The notes under the pieces: model-generated
What the model was told of the DNA's origin: nothing
What the model saw: the letters and a program-made list of their open reading frames with translations, nothing else
The model's database searches: none
From: a virus
Reading direction: 5' to 3' (one strand)
DNA length: 64,000 nt
Virus record (IMG/VR): IMGVR_UViG_3300036832_000827
Span: 1-64,000 of that record
Position numbers and translations under genes: made by a program
In this document: positions 15,580 to 24,234 of the stretch, piece after piece
Position numbering within the stretch: position 1 is the stretch's first letter
Layout of the letters: each line of letters opens with the position of its first letter

Positions 15580-17703
15580 TCAACGCGTAACGCCTACTCG
15601 ATAATTGGGACGCGCCGGCCGATAGCGTGAGAGCTTCGAGCGCTGCGCCTTGGCCTTCTCATCCATCTCCGCAAATTGCCGCATCCGGGCCACGATGGCC
15701 CGCTCTGCTGTCTGCGTCCCGAGCTCGCGCTCGATCCTGGCAATGTCCTGCAACTCTTCGGGGAGAGCACGCTCGCGGCGCTGTTTGTCCGTCATCGGCT
15801 GCGGATCGACGCCCCACCTGGCGACCGCGTACCTGACACACGTGATGATGTCGTCGAAGACAGCCTTTGGCCGCATCCTCGGCACCGGTTTCCCGCGCTC
15901 CTCGGGCGGATAATGCCAGGAGTTCCACTCGGCCCGAAGACGCTTGAACCCGCGCTGCGACTGCGATTGCGTTATGAAATATTCGCCCTGACGCTCGTTC
16001 TTCGCCATGAAAAATTCCGGCCGGTTGTCCTGGCGCGGCAGAGCAACGAAATAGATCCGGCAGCGTCCCATCAGATCCGGCCGAAAGGGATTCTCCAAGT
16101 GCTTGTCGATCACTTCGAAATGGAAGACCAGCTTCCGCCTTCCCCTGTCAAAATCCAGATCCGGCGTCGCCCAGTGATCCCCGCATTGCCTTAGCAATAC
16201 TTCCTTCGGGTCCGTCGCCTCGTGGCTCATGTCGTTGACCTGCGGCTTCCGCGTGAATCCAGCAGAGTCCCTGAGACCCAACTGCCGCTCAAGCTGCGCG
16301 TAATACGCGTAACCCTGCATCTCCGTCGCCCCGATCGGCTCGATCGGCAACGCGTGAAAGAAAAATAACGAATCGTTCAGCGGCTGACCTTCCCCCGGCC
16401 GGCTGAATAACGTGTACGCCCATATGTGCGTGTCGTTCTCATCCCTGGCCGACTCGCCATAGTCCGTCACCCTTCCCCAATTCCACCGGTAAGGCACGAT
16501 CGGCGTGTGACCGTTGTAAAATTCCAGACGGCTCGCGCCCAGCCGCTCAAATCCCGCGACCATCTCGTCCCACGTGATAAGTACGTACGGCTCCTGTATA
16601 TTTTTGAGTACGCGACCCGGCTGTGACGCGTCGTAGTTGCGCTCAACTTCCTGAGCGATCTCTTCGGTGGTCATTGCGGCTCCGACATACCCGAACGGAA
16701 GAGCGTCGAACCAGCGCTGATCCCTCCACGGGTGATCCCGCCAATCCATCTCGAACTTTGGCGTGTTCCCGTCGTGAGCTATGTCGGCGAACTTGTTGTT
16801 CTTTCCAAACACGCTTGAGACCGGACAAAACGTGTTCGTCGTGCGTGAGAGTGCGGCGTACTGCGGGTACCCGCCAAACGGCCAGGTCGCGTACTCATCA
16901 CCCAGGATGACCGTCGCACGCCGCTGCCGGCCCACATTCGCCGTCGGCGCGTCCCCGATTATCACTGAGCGATTCTCCGGATTCTCGATCAGCATGAATG
17001 GCATGTCTGACCCTGGCGAAAATCCCTTCGGCAGCATCCACGCCGGTACCATCCGCGTCTGAAATCTCAACTTCTCGAATAACGTCGATGGATCCTTCTT
17101 GCTGTCGACCAGATCCTCGTTCGCACTCAACGTCATCCCAATAAAACTCGACCGGTATCGCCAGTTCCTCCACATCCACCTGAGAAATGTCTCCGTCGCA
17201 CCCATGTCCCGACACTTCTCCGTGAGACCCGATACCCTGTGCTCAAATGTGATCTTGTCCAGCCACCTGACATACCGCTCCTGAAACGGAAATAACTCGA
17301 ACGGCATTACATTCAACGGCGCATCCGGCCTGGGGTCTACCGCCCACGCATACATCGCAAACCAATGAGCCGCATCCTTCTCGCACAGCTCGTTCTCCTC
17401 CTTTGCCTGCCGCTCCGTCTTGATCTGCGGAAGATACCTGAGCCTTTTCTCCGCTATGTCCGCTGCCCTGGTAAGCTGCCACTCGACCAACTCCACCTGA
17501 TACTCCCGCGCCCGCCGCTCCACCGGATTTGCCGCCGCCTCCGCCAGTTCCCGCAACGGCTCCTGCGATGCCGCTATCAACGACCTCGCCTTTACCGCCT
17601 CTTCCAACGCCACGCTCAATGCCTCCGGCATCGAAAACGGCTCCGGCGGATCGATCCCCACCGACGCCGCACACAACTCCGCTGTCCATGAATCCCGAGC
17701 CAT
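15580..17703 (-). CDS. terminase large subunit (ATPase-nuclease)
   Basis: Encodes 707 residues. It cuts and pumps DNA into the procapsid. The ATPase domain has a Walker-A-like CRDMGATE (164-171) and Walker B VILGDEYA (265-272). The coupling region SVFGKNNKFADIA follows at about 297. The C-terminal nuclease includes the acidic DDIITCVRYAVARWG near residue 630. The N-terminal 110 residues are an additional helical region. It ends three bases before the small terminase start on the other side, in the usual small-then-large order. Confidence 0.92.
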   Translation of the reverse strand: MARDSWTAELCAASVGIDPPEPFSMPEALSVALEEAVKARSLIAASQEPLRELAEAAANPVERRAREYQVELVEWQLTRAADIAEKRLRYLPQIKTERQAKEENELCEKDAAHWFAMYAWAVDPRPDAPLNVMPFELFPFQERYVRWLDKITFEHRVSGLTEKCRDMGATETFLRWMWRNWRYRSSFIGMTLSANEDLVDSKKDPSTLFEKLRFQTRMVPAWMLPKGFSPGSDMPFMLIENPENRSVIIGDAPTANVGRQRRATVILGDEYATWPFGGYPQYAALSRTTNTFCPVSSVFGKNNKFADIAHDGNTPKFEMDWRDHPWRDQRWFDALPFGYVGAAMTTEEIAQEVERNYDASQPGRVLKNIQEPYVLITWDEMVAGFERLGASRLEFYNGHTPIVPYRWNWGRVTDYGESARDENDTHIWAYTLFSRPGEGQPLNDSLFFFHALPIEPIGATEMQGYAYYAQLERQLGLRDSAGFTRKPQVNDMSHEATDPKEVLLRQCGDHWATPDLDFDRGRRKLVFHFEVIDKHLENPFRPDLMGRCRIYFVALPRQDNRPEFFMAKNERQGEYFITQSQSQRGFKRLRAEWNSWHYPPEERGKPVPRMRPKAVFDDIITCVRYAVARWGVDPQPMTDKQRRERALPEELQDIARIERELGTQTAERAIVARMRQFAEMDEKAKAQRSKLSRYRPARPNYRVGVTR

Positions 17704-17705
17704 CC

Positions 17706-18458
17706 CTATTGCACCGTCTCTGACGTAAATACGACCCCAAGCTTCTCGATCAATACGCTCTCCGCGATCGATACCCCGCGTGCAAATATTGCGATCGCCT
17801 CCCTAAGCTCCTCCTCCGTCGCATCCGGATTCTTCTCCCGATAAAGCGTCAAACCCTTTAACGCATTCTCGATCGTCTGGCTGTTGTCACGCTCCTTCGT
17901 GTACACCCCTTCGATCCTCGCAAATTTATCCAAGACCACATCCACCGTCGCGATCACATCCAGCGCATACTTCCTGATGTCGATCTTCCTCGGCGCCCGA
18001 AATGCGTCGATCATCAGATCCGGATTCACTTCCTTCAGCCTTAACAAAAGCTCCTGCGCCGTCGCTACCTTCCTCACCTTCTTGATCTCCCCGTCATCCC
18101 TCCGCTCGATCTCAAAATAGATCACGTCAACCTCGTCCGCCCTCGCCGCCAGCGAGATCTTCGATGGATCGCGTGGATCGCTCAAATATTCCTCCGCCGC
18201 AAGCCGGATCTCCTTCGCAAACTGAAACTGCTCCGTCATCTCATCGTAAACCTCGATCACCCGCTTGATCTGCCCAGCCTTCTTCGTCTCCTGAAAACTG
18301 TGCTTCAAACAATACTTCCCATGCCTCCAGATCGCCGACTTCGATAACGGCGGAAACCTCTCAGCCATGTGGAAATATGTGCAGTTCGCCAATATCGCCC
18401 GATCGATCAACTTTACGTGCTCGTGCAAACACACTCCGCACCTCTCACTCGCCGGCAT
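17706..18458 (-). CDS. terminase small subunit-like protein
   Basis: Encodes 250 residues preceded by a strong GGAGGAGGTGAC ribosome site. It begins with ERCGVCLHEHVKLIDRAILA, a Cys/His pair before a helix-turn-helix-like segment (FHMAERFPPLSKSAIWRHGKYC), followed by long helices suited to oligomerisation. Its place directly upstream of the large subunit supports a DNA-recognition role in packaging. No direct family signature was recognised beyond this. Confidence 0.75.
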   Translation of the reverse strand: MPASERCGVCLHEHVKLIDRAILANCTYFHMAERFPPLSKSAIWRHGKYCLKHSFQETKKAGQIKRVIEVYDEMTEQFQFAKEIRLAAEEYLSDPRDPSKISLAARADEVDVIYFEIERRDDGEIKKVRKVATAQELLLRLKEVNPDLMIDAFRAPRKIDIRKYALDVIATVDVVLDKFARIEGVYTKERDNSQTIENALKGLTLYREKNPDATEEELREAIAIFARGVSIAESVLIEKLGVVFTSETVQ

Positions 18459-18677
18459 TCGTCACCTCCTCCATTCCATATAAAAAATTTTTCGCAGGGA
18501 GAGAGGGTGGTAGCTGAACTGTAGAAATCGGCCGGGCGGCTGACGGCTGGGCGGGCCTCCGGGGGCGCGCGGTCGGTTGCTGTGTGGCTACGGTGGAAAG
18601 CATGCTTCGAAAATTGGTCAAGCTGCTCGGTGCGTGCGGTGTAGTGCAATGTGTATCACATATGCAGTGGAGTTGTA
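18459..18677 (-). promoter_or_regulatory. terminase leader: possible late promoter and operator-like site
   Basis: No gene is seen here. On the minus strand TTGACC lies at about 18617-18622 with only a weak -10 candidate. TGTGATACACAT at about 18650-18662 is a near-palindrome whose TGTGATAC half recurs at 10.1, 34.9 and 36.5 kb. GATTTCTACA near 18520-18530 resembles the GATNNTACA leader box with one extra base. The terminator for the preceding gene is at 18678-18710. Confidence 0.35.
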
Positions 18678-18710
18678 AACAAGAAAAGCCTAGCGTGTAC
18701 GCGCTAGGCT
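18678..18710 (-). terminator. intrinsic terminator after the DUF932 gene
   Basis: AGCCTAGCG (18687-18695) pairs with CGCTAGGCT (18702-18710), a perfect nine-base stem, and the minus strand then reads TTTTCTT. It separates the early region from the terminase leader. Confidence 0.9.
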
Positions 18711-18741
18711 CATGGGGTGGGGTGGATGCGGAGGGTTTGGT

Positions 18742-19848
18742 TTAGTTGATGCCTGCGAGGATGGCGTCAAGGTTTGGGGTCGAGGTCGGCGGCGGCATGG
18801 GTGCGATTGGTGCGGATGGGATCGAATAGACCGGTCGAGCTACGCTCGGAGCGTTGGCGGTTGCTTCCATGATGACTTGAAGGGCTTCTGTTTTGAGGTC
18901 GGCGCCTGCTCCGAAGAGAGCGTTATTGGCGCGGATGGCGTCGGGGTTCCATCCTGACTTGGCGTCGGTGCGTCGGACGTTTCGAAAGTGGTCGGTGTGT
19001 TCGATGATTGCGTTTAACAGGGCATATGGCGTATCAGCGATTTGTGGGAAGGCGTTTCCGTCGTTGTATTCGAACCTCTCCAATATCTCGGCTACGAGGT
19101 TCTGGCCTCGCGTGTCTTTCTCGATCTGCTCCTCTGTCTTCTTGGCGAAAAACAAGCGGTTGAGAATCTCTCGGCGGTCGTTGTGCACAAGCTTGCGTCC
19201 TGCGAGTATGCGGAGTTTTTCTTGCAGGCTCTCGGCGGTCTGCCGTGCGCCTGTGAAAATCGAGCGGGCTTGGTTTATGCGGTTCTCGGCGTTCTTCGTG
19301 TGGCGAACAACGAGGGCATCTTTCGCTTTGCTCATTGCGTAGTTCATCGTATTTTGGCAAACGACGCGCGTTGACGTCATGAAGGCCTTGGCGGACATTG
19401 ATCCGTCATGCGAATTTACAAAGGTCAATTTGGTCTTTGCGGTATCGCCTGGGACTATTTCGGTTGTGAGTCCGAGGTCGATCTGACACCAAACTCGCTC
19501 GCCTTTCCCTAGTGCGCCTGCGGCGGTGTAGTGGGCCTGCCCGTCTGCCTCCATGAGGGCGTCGCAGAAGTTGAACTGAAAGTCATTCTGTATGAGCGTG
19601 TGTTGTGCTCCGACATTGGCGAGCCATTCGCCGGTGTCGTCTCGGTAGATATGAAACGAGTCGATCGGTTCGCCAGTGAACAAGTGCTTCTGCTGGTGCT
19701 TGCTAACGGTGAAAAGTAAGTTTGCCTCTCGCATCGTGTCGGCGGCGGTCTGTGCTCCTTGCACGACCTGTCCAAGCTTCATCCAAGCTTCCTCGTTCGC
19801 GACCATTAAACTAACTTTTCCGTTCGTGACGTTTAGATTGTGTGCCAT
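18742..19848 (-). CDS. DUF932 phage/plasmid-like protein
   Basis: Encodes 368 residues. The order WMKLGQVV, then SFHIYRDDTGEWLANVG, FVNSHDGSMSAKAFMTSTRVVCQNTM and a helical C-terminal region matches the DUF932 family (also called phage/plasmid-like protein TIGR03299), widespread in mobile elements. Its biochemical role is unknown. It has its own early promoter and leader at 19879-19941 and its own terminator, suggesting high early expression. Confidence 0.85.
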   Translation of the reverse strand: MAHNLNVTNGKVSLMVANEEAWMKLGQVVQGAQTAADTMREANLLFTVSKHQQKHLFTGEPIDSFHIYRDDTGEWLANVGAQHTLIQNDFQFNFCDALMEADGQAHYTAAGALGKGERVWCQIDLGLTTEIVPGDTAKTKLTFVNSHDGSMSAKAFMTSTRVVCQNTMNYAMSKAKDALVVRHTKNAENRINQARSIFTGARQTAESLQEKLRILAGRKLVHNDRREILNRLFFAKKTEEQIEKDTRGQNLVAEILERFEYNDGNAFPQIADTPYALLNAIIEHTDHFRNVRRTDAKSGWNPDAIRANNALFGAGADLKTEALQVIMEATANAPSVARPVYSIPSAPIAPMPPPTSTPNLDAILAGIN

Positions 19849-19878
19849 GTGATTTATTGAATCTCCTGTTTTTGTTTT

Positions 19879-19941
19879 TGTAGAATCACGTTGTTTTATT
19901 CAACGTATATACAGTGTAAACTAAGCGGGTTAGAATGTCAA
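19879..19941 (-). promoter_or_regulatory. early promoter P1 with hairpin-box leader
   Basis: TTGACA (19936-19941), 17 bases, TACACT (19913-19918). The transcript would begin with a stem ACGTTG/CAACGT (888-893, 901-906) and then GATTCTACA (879-887), followed by AGGAG and the ATG of the DUF932 gene. Confidence 0.85.
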
Positions 19942-19964
19942 ACGGCCTGCGTGTCTGCCGTGCG

Positions 19965-20261
19965 TTAGCCTGCTCGGTGGATTGCGTGCGATAGGCTCCT
20001 TGCTCCCGTGTAAGAGTGCGGCCATATGCGCAAAATGATCCGCATCAGATTGAGGCAAGTTCTCTTGTCTGGTAGGTCGGCAATGCAATGATAGAGTCCT
20101 TGGGCGTCATGTGCATAAATGCTGTAAAACTCTGCTTCGTCGTCTTCGCATCGTTCTAGGCAGTCGGGCGCGTCGGGCGCGTGGTGTACGGCGTTCCAAG
20201 TGAATTCTTTGATTTGTGCGGGTAAAGCTTCGGGGCAAAAATCCAAGTGTATTGCTTTCAT
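19965..20261 (-). CDS. early protein of unknown function
   Basis: Encodes 98 residues, second gene of the P2 unit, 30 bases after the preceding stop with AGGAG before the ATG. It is Cys/His/Asp-rich (DAPDCLERCEDDEAEFYSIY) with a helical C-terminus. It does not resemble a family known to me. Position suggests a host-takeover or regulatory role in early infection. Confidence 0.55.
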   Translation of the reverse strand: MKAIHLDFCPEALPAQIKEFTWNAVHHAPDAPDCLERCEDDEAEFYSIYAHDAQGLYHCIADLPDKRTCLNLMRIILRIWPHSYTGARSLSHAIHRAG

Positions 20262-20291
20262 GATTTTTTCTCCTCTGTGTCTGCTGTGTGT

Positions 20292-20585
20292 TTAGCGAGC
20301 GGTCGCTGTCTCGGCTAGGGCGTCTATCCGGGCCGCTGTGTGGATACCGTAGACATCTTCAATCGTCTCGGTCATCTCGATCTCGTCGCGTCTGGTCTGA
20401 AGCGTGGCCATCTGGTGTCTGAGCTGGCTAATGCTCTCGGCGCATTGGTCTCCGTGTCCTTCGTCCGAGCGTCTGAAGGCGTGACGGGCCAAGATTTTCT
20501 GCTCGTCTATCTCGTCGGCCAACGCCTCAATACGGGCGTCGAAGTAATCCAGAAAACTCTGTTGCTGTCTTGCTGTGAACATCAT
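20292..20585 (-). CDS. early coiled-coil protein of unknown function
   Basis: Encodes 97 residues; MMFTARQQQSFLDYFDARIEAL begins a long amphipathic helix with a probable coiled coil through residue 75. It is the first gene after promoter P2, with TAGGAG ahead of the double ATG. Function unknown. Confidence 0.6.
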   Translation of the reverse strand: MMFTARQQQSFLDYFDARIEALADEIDEQKILARHAFRRSDEGHGDQCAESISQLRHQMATLQTRRDEIEMTETIEDVYGIHTAARIDALAETATAR

Positions 20586-20603
20586 TTCAATCTCCTAATC
20601 GTT

Positions 20604-20664
20604 TGTAGAATCGAGGCGTTTTTGCCTATGTACTAAGGATATCAAAGCCGCATCGTATTGTCAA
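20604..20664 (-). promoter_or_regulatory. early promoter P2 with hairpin-box leader
   Basis: TTGACA (20659-20664), 17 bases, TATCCT (20636-20641), TTAGTACA next to it. The leader has stem AGGC/GCCT (614-617, 624-627) and box GATTCTACA (604-612), then the ribosome site of the 20585 gene. Confidence 0.85.
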
Positions 20665-20671
20665 ATCAGGA

Positions 20672-20710
20672 GCCGAAATAAAGACGGCCCTGTTAATTCT
20701 AAAGCCGTCT
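20672..20710 (-). terminator. intrinsic terminator of the 20781-21374 gene
   Basis: GACGGC pairs with GCCGTC (20683-20688 and 20704-20709) and the minus strand continues TTTATTT. It ends the P3 unit before P2. Confidence 0.8.
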
Positions 20711-20780
20711 CATTCCAAGCTCCGCGAGGCTGTGGATTAGGCTCCGCGCGTGTTTTGATCTGGTGAGGTTAGGGGCCGCA

Positions 20781-21374
20781 TTAAGCGGCCACCTGTTCGG
20801 CGAATTCTATCGGCAGTTTGTCTTCGTCGTATATTCCCCAGTCGTCGGTGAAGTCTTCGCTACGTTTCCCGGCTGTATTGGGTGAGAGCCAATAGCGCCA
20901 ATTCGGGTCACGGGTTTCAATCCGGTAGGCTTCTACGGAATGTAGCAAGGGTTCGGCGGGGGCTAGAAGCATGACCTCGTAGCTATTCGGGTGTTTGATG
21001 ATGTTGAGGCTGGCGCCGGCATCGTGGTAGAAAAAACCGTCAAGCTGTTCGCTCCTGACTTCCTCGGCGTCTTCGGTGGGTCCGTCGTACAGGGCGGCGC
21101 CGCATGACACGTGGAACTGGCTGAGACCTTCGTTTTGGATAATGGCGTCGGGGTCGTCGACGAACCAACGGCAGAAAAGATATTGCTTTCTCGGCGGCTG
21201 CGGTGCGGTCTTTTCCTTGAACTCATAGGTAGATTCGTTGCTGGAAAAGTTCCACCAGTTGACATCACGGTCGCAATACTCTTCGATTTGCTCCGGGGTC
21301 TGGTCGTCCTCAACTTCAATATCTGTCATGTAAACGTTCGTTTCGGTCTTGGTAGCTGTAAGGCGTTTCTGCAT
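20781..21374 (-). CDS. early acidic protein of unknown function
   Basis: Encodes 197 residues, strongly acidic with Trp and aromatic clusters (CDRDVNWWNFSSNESTYEF). It contains no transmembrane or catalytic motif that I recognise. It is a single-gene unit between promoter P3 and a terminator. Confidence 0.6.
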   Translation of the reverse strand: MQKRLTATKTETNVYMTDIEVEDDQTPEQIEEYCDRDVNWWNFSSNESTYEFKEKTAPQPPRKQYLFCRWFVDDPDAIIQNEGLSQFHVSCGAALYDGPTEDAEEVRSEQLDGFFYHDAGASLNIIKHPNSYEVMLLAPAEPLLHSVEAYRIETRDPNWRYWLSPNTAGKRSEDFTDDWGIYDEDKLPIEFAEQVAA

Positions 21375-21391
21375 TTCTGTCTCCTGTCTTG

Positions 21392-21452
21392 TGTAATATC
21401 TGCTCTTTCTTGAGCATGTACTAAGATTAAACTAATCTGTTTCGAATGTCAA
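21392..21452 (-). promoter_or_regulatory. early promoter P3 with hairpin-box leader
   Basis: TTGACA (21447-21452), 17 bases, TAATCT (21424-21429), followed by TAGTACATGC. The leader has stem GCTC/GAGC (402-405, 412-415) and box GATATTACA (392-400), then AGGAG. The -35 lies right at the stop of the upstream gene. Confidence 0.85.
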
Positions 21453-22120
21453 ACCCGGTAGCAGGTCGAGCCATCTTCAAGGAATTGATATTCGTTAGCC
21501 TGAGCGTGTTCTTTGAAGTAGTCGAAGCTCTCTTGTGATTCCATCTCGGCGACAACGGCGTGAGTCAGGCTGTCGGCGCAATCGTTCATTAGGATTTCAA
21601 ACGTCATGCGGGGGTCGGGCTGTTTCAAGAATTCCCACACTGGAGCGAGTATGTCTTCATCTCCACAGAATCCGGTGAAGGGGCAGGCTTGCGATTCGAG
21701 CTTCAGGCCGTGGTACTGGTAGTAATGGTCGTTCAGCCTGCTTACCATAACGGAGTGTTTAAGTTTCCGGTGATAGATTTGCGGATCGCTGGCGGGCCGC
21801 GAAAAGCTTCGGTAGTATTTCCCTGTGTACAGGCTGCGGCGGTAGTTATTCCAGATATACGTTGCAAGTCTCCATCCTGACAGGTTGGCTATCTCGTCGC
21901 ATTCGACGAATTCAAGATCGGTCGAGCTATAGCTGGATGTTCCCCAGTTATAGTTTTTGAGTTTGACGGGGAACACTTCGACGAAAGCTTTCAGGCTGTC
22001 TTTGTATTCGTCGAGCCAGACGTATTCGAATCCACGGTTGAGATAATTCGAGTGGGCATTTTCCTGAGCGTCTTCGGTGAGTTCGTCGACGGTAAATATT
22101 TTGATGGTTTCGGTTTTCAT
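21449..22120 (-). CDS. conserved early phage protein of unknown function
   Basis: Encodes 223 residues. The opening IKIFTVDELTEDAQENAHSN, then a WLDEYKDSLKAF helix, resembles the phage family that starts with eL.e.Aq..A and then a long amphipathic region; the second half holds a Cys pair (ACPFTGFCGDED). Start overlaps the upstream stop as TAATG, so it is coupled to the 103-residue gene. Function unknown. Confidence 0.6.
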   Translation of the reverse strand: MKTETIKIFTVDELTEDAQENAHSNYLNRGFEYVWLDEYKDSLKAFVEVFPVKLKNYNWGTSSYSSTDLEFVECDEIANLSGWRLATYIWNNYRRSLYTGKYYRSFSRPASDPQIYHRKLKHSVMVSRLNDHYYQYHGLKLESQACPFTGFCGDEDILAPVWEFLKQPDPRMTFEILMNDCADSLTHAVVAEMESQESFDYFKEHAQANEYQFLEDGSTCYRV

Positions 22121-22431
22121 TAGCTGACCTCCTCTTGAATGAACGGGTAGAAGGCCTGCTCGAATTTTGCGTAGGCGTCGGCGTTCTGCACGACGTAGCC
22201 ACGGGTAATTTCATGGTCGCTCCATTCGGCGATGGCTTTAAGTATCTCTTCTCGAATCCCGCCGATCCATTCCATGTTCCATTCAAGTTCAGGCTCGGTG
22301 ATACCGAGGCCTCCACGGACATTTCCGAGCGGACGTTTTCGGTACGCGTCGGGCACGAGCATATTGACTAGGTTGGCAATCGCGTTATCGACAAAATCCT
22401 GTCGTTCGATCTGTTGCTTTGTGAGTTCCAT
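22120..22431 (-). CDS. early helical protein of unknown function
   Basis: Encodes 103 residues from ATG 22429-22431, preferred over a Met ten codons upstream that would lie inside the leader box. MELTKQQIERQDFVDNAIAN is helical. First gene of the P4 unit, overlapped by the next gene at TAATG. No family recognised. Confidence 0.65.
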   Translation of the reverse strand: MELTKQQIERQDFVDNAIANLVNMLVPDAYRKRPLGNVRGGLGITEPELEWNMEWIGGIREEILKAIAEWSDHEITRGYVVQNADAYAKFEQAFYPFIQEEVS

Positions 22432-22443
22432 TTTTGTCTCCTG

Positions 22444-22507
22444 TGTAAAATCTGGCCGCATTTCGCGGCCATGTACTAAGACTAATCTAATCCGCTCTAA
22501 AGGTCAA
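22444..22507 (-). promoter_or_regulatory. early promoter P4 with hairpin-box leader
   Basis: TTGACC (22502-22507), 17 bases, TAGTCT (22479-22484). The transcript starts at a six-base stem GGCCGC/GCGGCC (454-459, 465-470) followed by GATTTTACA (444-452) and CAGGAG. Confidence 0.85.
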
Positions 22508-22805
22508 GCGGCGTTCGTGCGTGTTCGGCGGCGCAGACTTCGCAGACCTCGACATGTTCCTCGATCTCTTCCGAGCTCATTGATCCGCAGGGTGTTGAGA
22601 ATTTCTCAATGGTCTCGGTATCTGCGGGGACCCAGTCGACTTTGCATTCGCCGTCGCAGGCGTTGCAGTAGGAGTCGTCGAAAGTTTGTTGGAGTTCATA
22701 TTTCTGCGTCTCTGGATTCCACGAGGCCCAGGCGTCGAAGTTGACGTTATCTGATCCGCATTCGGTACAGACGGGTTTGGTTTTTATTTGTTTAGGCGTC
22801 GGCAT
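22497..22805 (-). CDS. small multi-zinc-finger protein
   Basis: Encodes 102 residues from ATG 22803-22805. CTECGSDN (11-18), YCNACDGEC and CEVCAAEH give at least three CxxC sets, so a zinc-binding role is likely. It overlaps the preceding gene by 14 bases. Its stop lies close to promoter P4. Small zinc proteins are frequent among early phage inhibitors and regulators. Confidence 0.6.
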   Translation of the reverse strand: MPTPKQIKTKPVCTECGSDNVNFDAWASWNPETQKYELQQTFDDSYCNACDGECKVDWVPADTETIEKFSTPCGSMSSEEIEEHVEVCEVCAAEHARTPLDL

Positions 22806-23070
22806 ATTCGACCTCCAGAGCGTAGACATCGTGACCGGCGAGAAAGTCTCTGTATTCTCTCGGCTCTTCGAACACGACTGAGAGCACGGTGACGTTACGA
22901 TTTTCAAGTCCTGTGCCGATGGTGACGAAGCTCGGCGGCGAGCAATTGCAGTTCGGGATCGGGCAGCCGTCTCCGCTATGGCGAATGAATGGGTCGGTTT
23001 CGATGCTTCCGCCTTCGGGGAGTTCGCCGTTCGGGCCGACGTTTGTGTAAATGACTTTTTTGATCTTCAT
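22792..23070 (-). CDS. small early protein of unknown function
   Basis: Encodes 92 residues; first gene after P5. It has a CPIPNCNCSPP cysteine cluster and a C-terminal beta-strand region (YRDFLAGHDVYALEVE). CAGGAG precedes the ATG. Function unknown. Confidence 0.6.
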   Translation of the reverse strand: MKIKKVIYTNVGPNGELPEGGSIETDPFIRHSGDGCPIPNCNCSPPSFVTIGTGLENRNVTVLSVVFEEPREYRDFLAGHDVYALEVEYADA

Positions 23071-23081
23071 GTTTTCTCCTG

Positions 23082-23141
23082 TGTATTATCTGCTCTTTGC
23101 GAGCTGTACTAAGACTAATCCAACTTGCTTTCTTTTGTCAA
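23082..23141 (-). promoter_or_regulatory. early promoter P5 with hairpin-box leader
   Basis: TTGACA (23136-23141), 18 bases, TAGTCT (23112-23117). The leader has stem GCTC/GAGC (092-095, 101-104) and box GATAATACA (082-090), then the ribosome site. Confidence 0.85.
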
Positions 23142-23366
23142 CTTGGCTTTAGGTTTTGATCCGTTGCGTGCTTCGCGCTTCTCTTTTTGTTTTTTAAGCC
23201 AGTAGCGTCGGTTGGACTCGGCGCGGGCGCGGAGGCGTTCGGCTTCGGTCTTATATTTCCTAGCGTTACGGCGGCTGGATCGTTGTTTCTTGGCGCTTCG
23301 CGAACTGCCGCCGCGTCGGCCGATCTCGGCGAGGTATTCTCTTACTGCGTCTGGTGTGTCTGCCAT
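23115..23366 (-). CDS. small basic protein with KGG-like motif
   Basis: Encodes 83 residues, Arg/Lys-rich throughout. EYLAEIGRRGGSSRS near the N-terminus resembles the short KGG motif of small stress-type proteins, and the remainder is a basic helix that could bind nucleic acid. Its 3' end overlaps the P5 promoter. Last gene of the P6 unit. Confidence 0.55.
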   Translation of the reverse strand: MADTPDAVREYLAEIGRRGGSSRSAKKQRSSRRNARKYKTEAERLRARAESNRRYWLKKQKEKREARNGSKPKAKLTKESKLD

Positions 23367-23372
23367 ATGGTT

Positions 23373-23468
23373 TTATCTCCTGTTTTTAATTTTGGTGATC
23401 GCGCTTACGAGCATGATGGCGAGCAAGGCGGCGAGTTTGACATAGGGTGCAACTTGGTTCCAGGTCAT
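23373..23468 (-). CDS. 31-residue membrane peptide
   Basis: ATG 23466-23468 to TAA 23373-23375: MTWNQVAPYVKLAALLAIM followed by a short basic tail. One hydrophobic segment. Start and upstream stop overlap (ATGA), so it is translationally coupled. It is too short for most annotation pipelines, but the coupling and the transmembrane composition support it. Confidence 0.55.
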   Translation of the reverse strand: MTWNQVAPYVKLAALLAIMLVSAITKIKNRR

Positions 23469-23704
23469 GAGCGCTCCTTCCATTCGATAGCCTGTCCGCC
23501 GCAGGGAATAAAGACACGGTCATCGGTCCTGAATAGATCAAATTTTCCGGCATCTGCTGTACGTGCTGCTCGGTAAAATTCCGCATGTGAGTAATTCGGG
23601 ATCTCAACTTTTGGCCCGGCGTGTTTATAGAGCTGGCCGCGCTCGGCGTCGGTGAGTTTCTGGACGGGCTCAAATGTCATCCCCTGGTACTTGAATTTTC
23701 TCAT
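23465..23704 (-). CDS. small early protein of unknown function
   Basis: Encodes 79 residues: MRKFKYQGMTFEPVQKLTDAE, then a FYRAARTADAGKF helix and short strands. It overlaps both neighbours by ATGA. It resembles small phage proteins of the kind that start with RKFKYRG. Function unknown. Confidence 0.6.
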   Translation of the reverse strand: MRKFKYQGMTFEPVQKLTDAERGQLYKHAGPKVEIPNYSHAEFYRAARTADAGKFDLFRTDDRVFIPCGGQAIEWKERS

Positions 23705-24216
23705 TTCGCCTCCTTGAGTTTACCGGTGCAGTCTGAACCAGCGTGTCCGCAGACGGGGCATTCGCCAGCGGTTGTCAGCTTTTTGTGCGGGATCGGTTTA
23801 CTGCCGTTCTCGATGGCGGCCTCAAGCTGGTCGGGGATTCCGGCGATCTCCATTGCCGAATTTTCAATACGTCCGATAGTTCTTGAGGCGAATGGCTCGG
23901 TGGCCTTCACGTAATCCGCATAGAGCTCGGCGAGCTGGGCGGCTGCGGTGCAAATGTTCTGGACATCGCCGTCGACAATAAAATCGTTCTCTTCGAGAAT
24001 TTCCTTGATCTTGAGCCTGATACCGGTCGGCGGTTCAAAGAGTGCGATGGCTTCCTTCTTCGTCTTGACCTCAACGGATCGGCGGCTGCCTTTGAACGAT
24101 GCTTTATGATATTTCCTACCGTCACAAAAGAACGGCGTTATATCGCCTCGGTGTTTGCCATCCTCAAAAACGGAGTAGCTTCCGGTATCTGGTGAAAGTG
24201 CGTTGACTGTAATCAT
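23701..24216 (-). CDS. early protein with C-terminal zinc knuckle
   Basis: Encodes 171 residues; first gene of the P6 unit. The N-terminal half is beta-rich, the middle helical (CTAAAQLAELYADYVKATE), and the tail carries CPVCGHAGSDC, a zinc-binding pattern. CAGGAG ahead of the ATG. Function unknown. Confidence 0.6.
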   Translation of the reverse strand: MITVNALSPDTGSYSVFEDGKHRGDITPFFCDGRKYHKASFKGSRRSVEVKTKKEAIALFEPPTGIRLKIKEILEENDFIVDGDVQNICTAAAQLAELYADYVKATEPFASRTIGRIENSAMEIAGIPDQLEAAIENGSKPIPHKKLTTAGECPVCGHAGSDCTGKLKEAK

Positions 24217-24234
24217 TTTTGTCTCCTGTTGTTT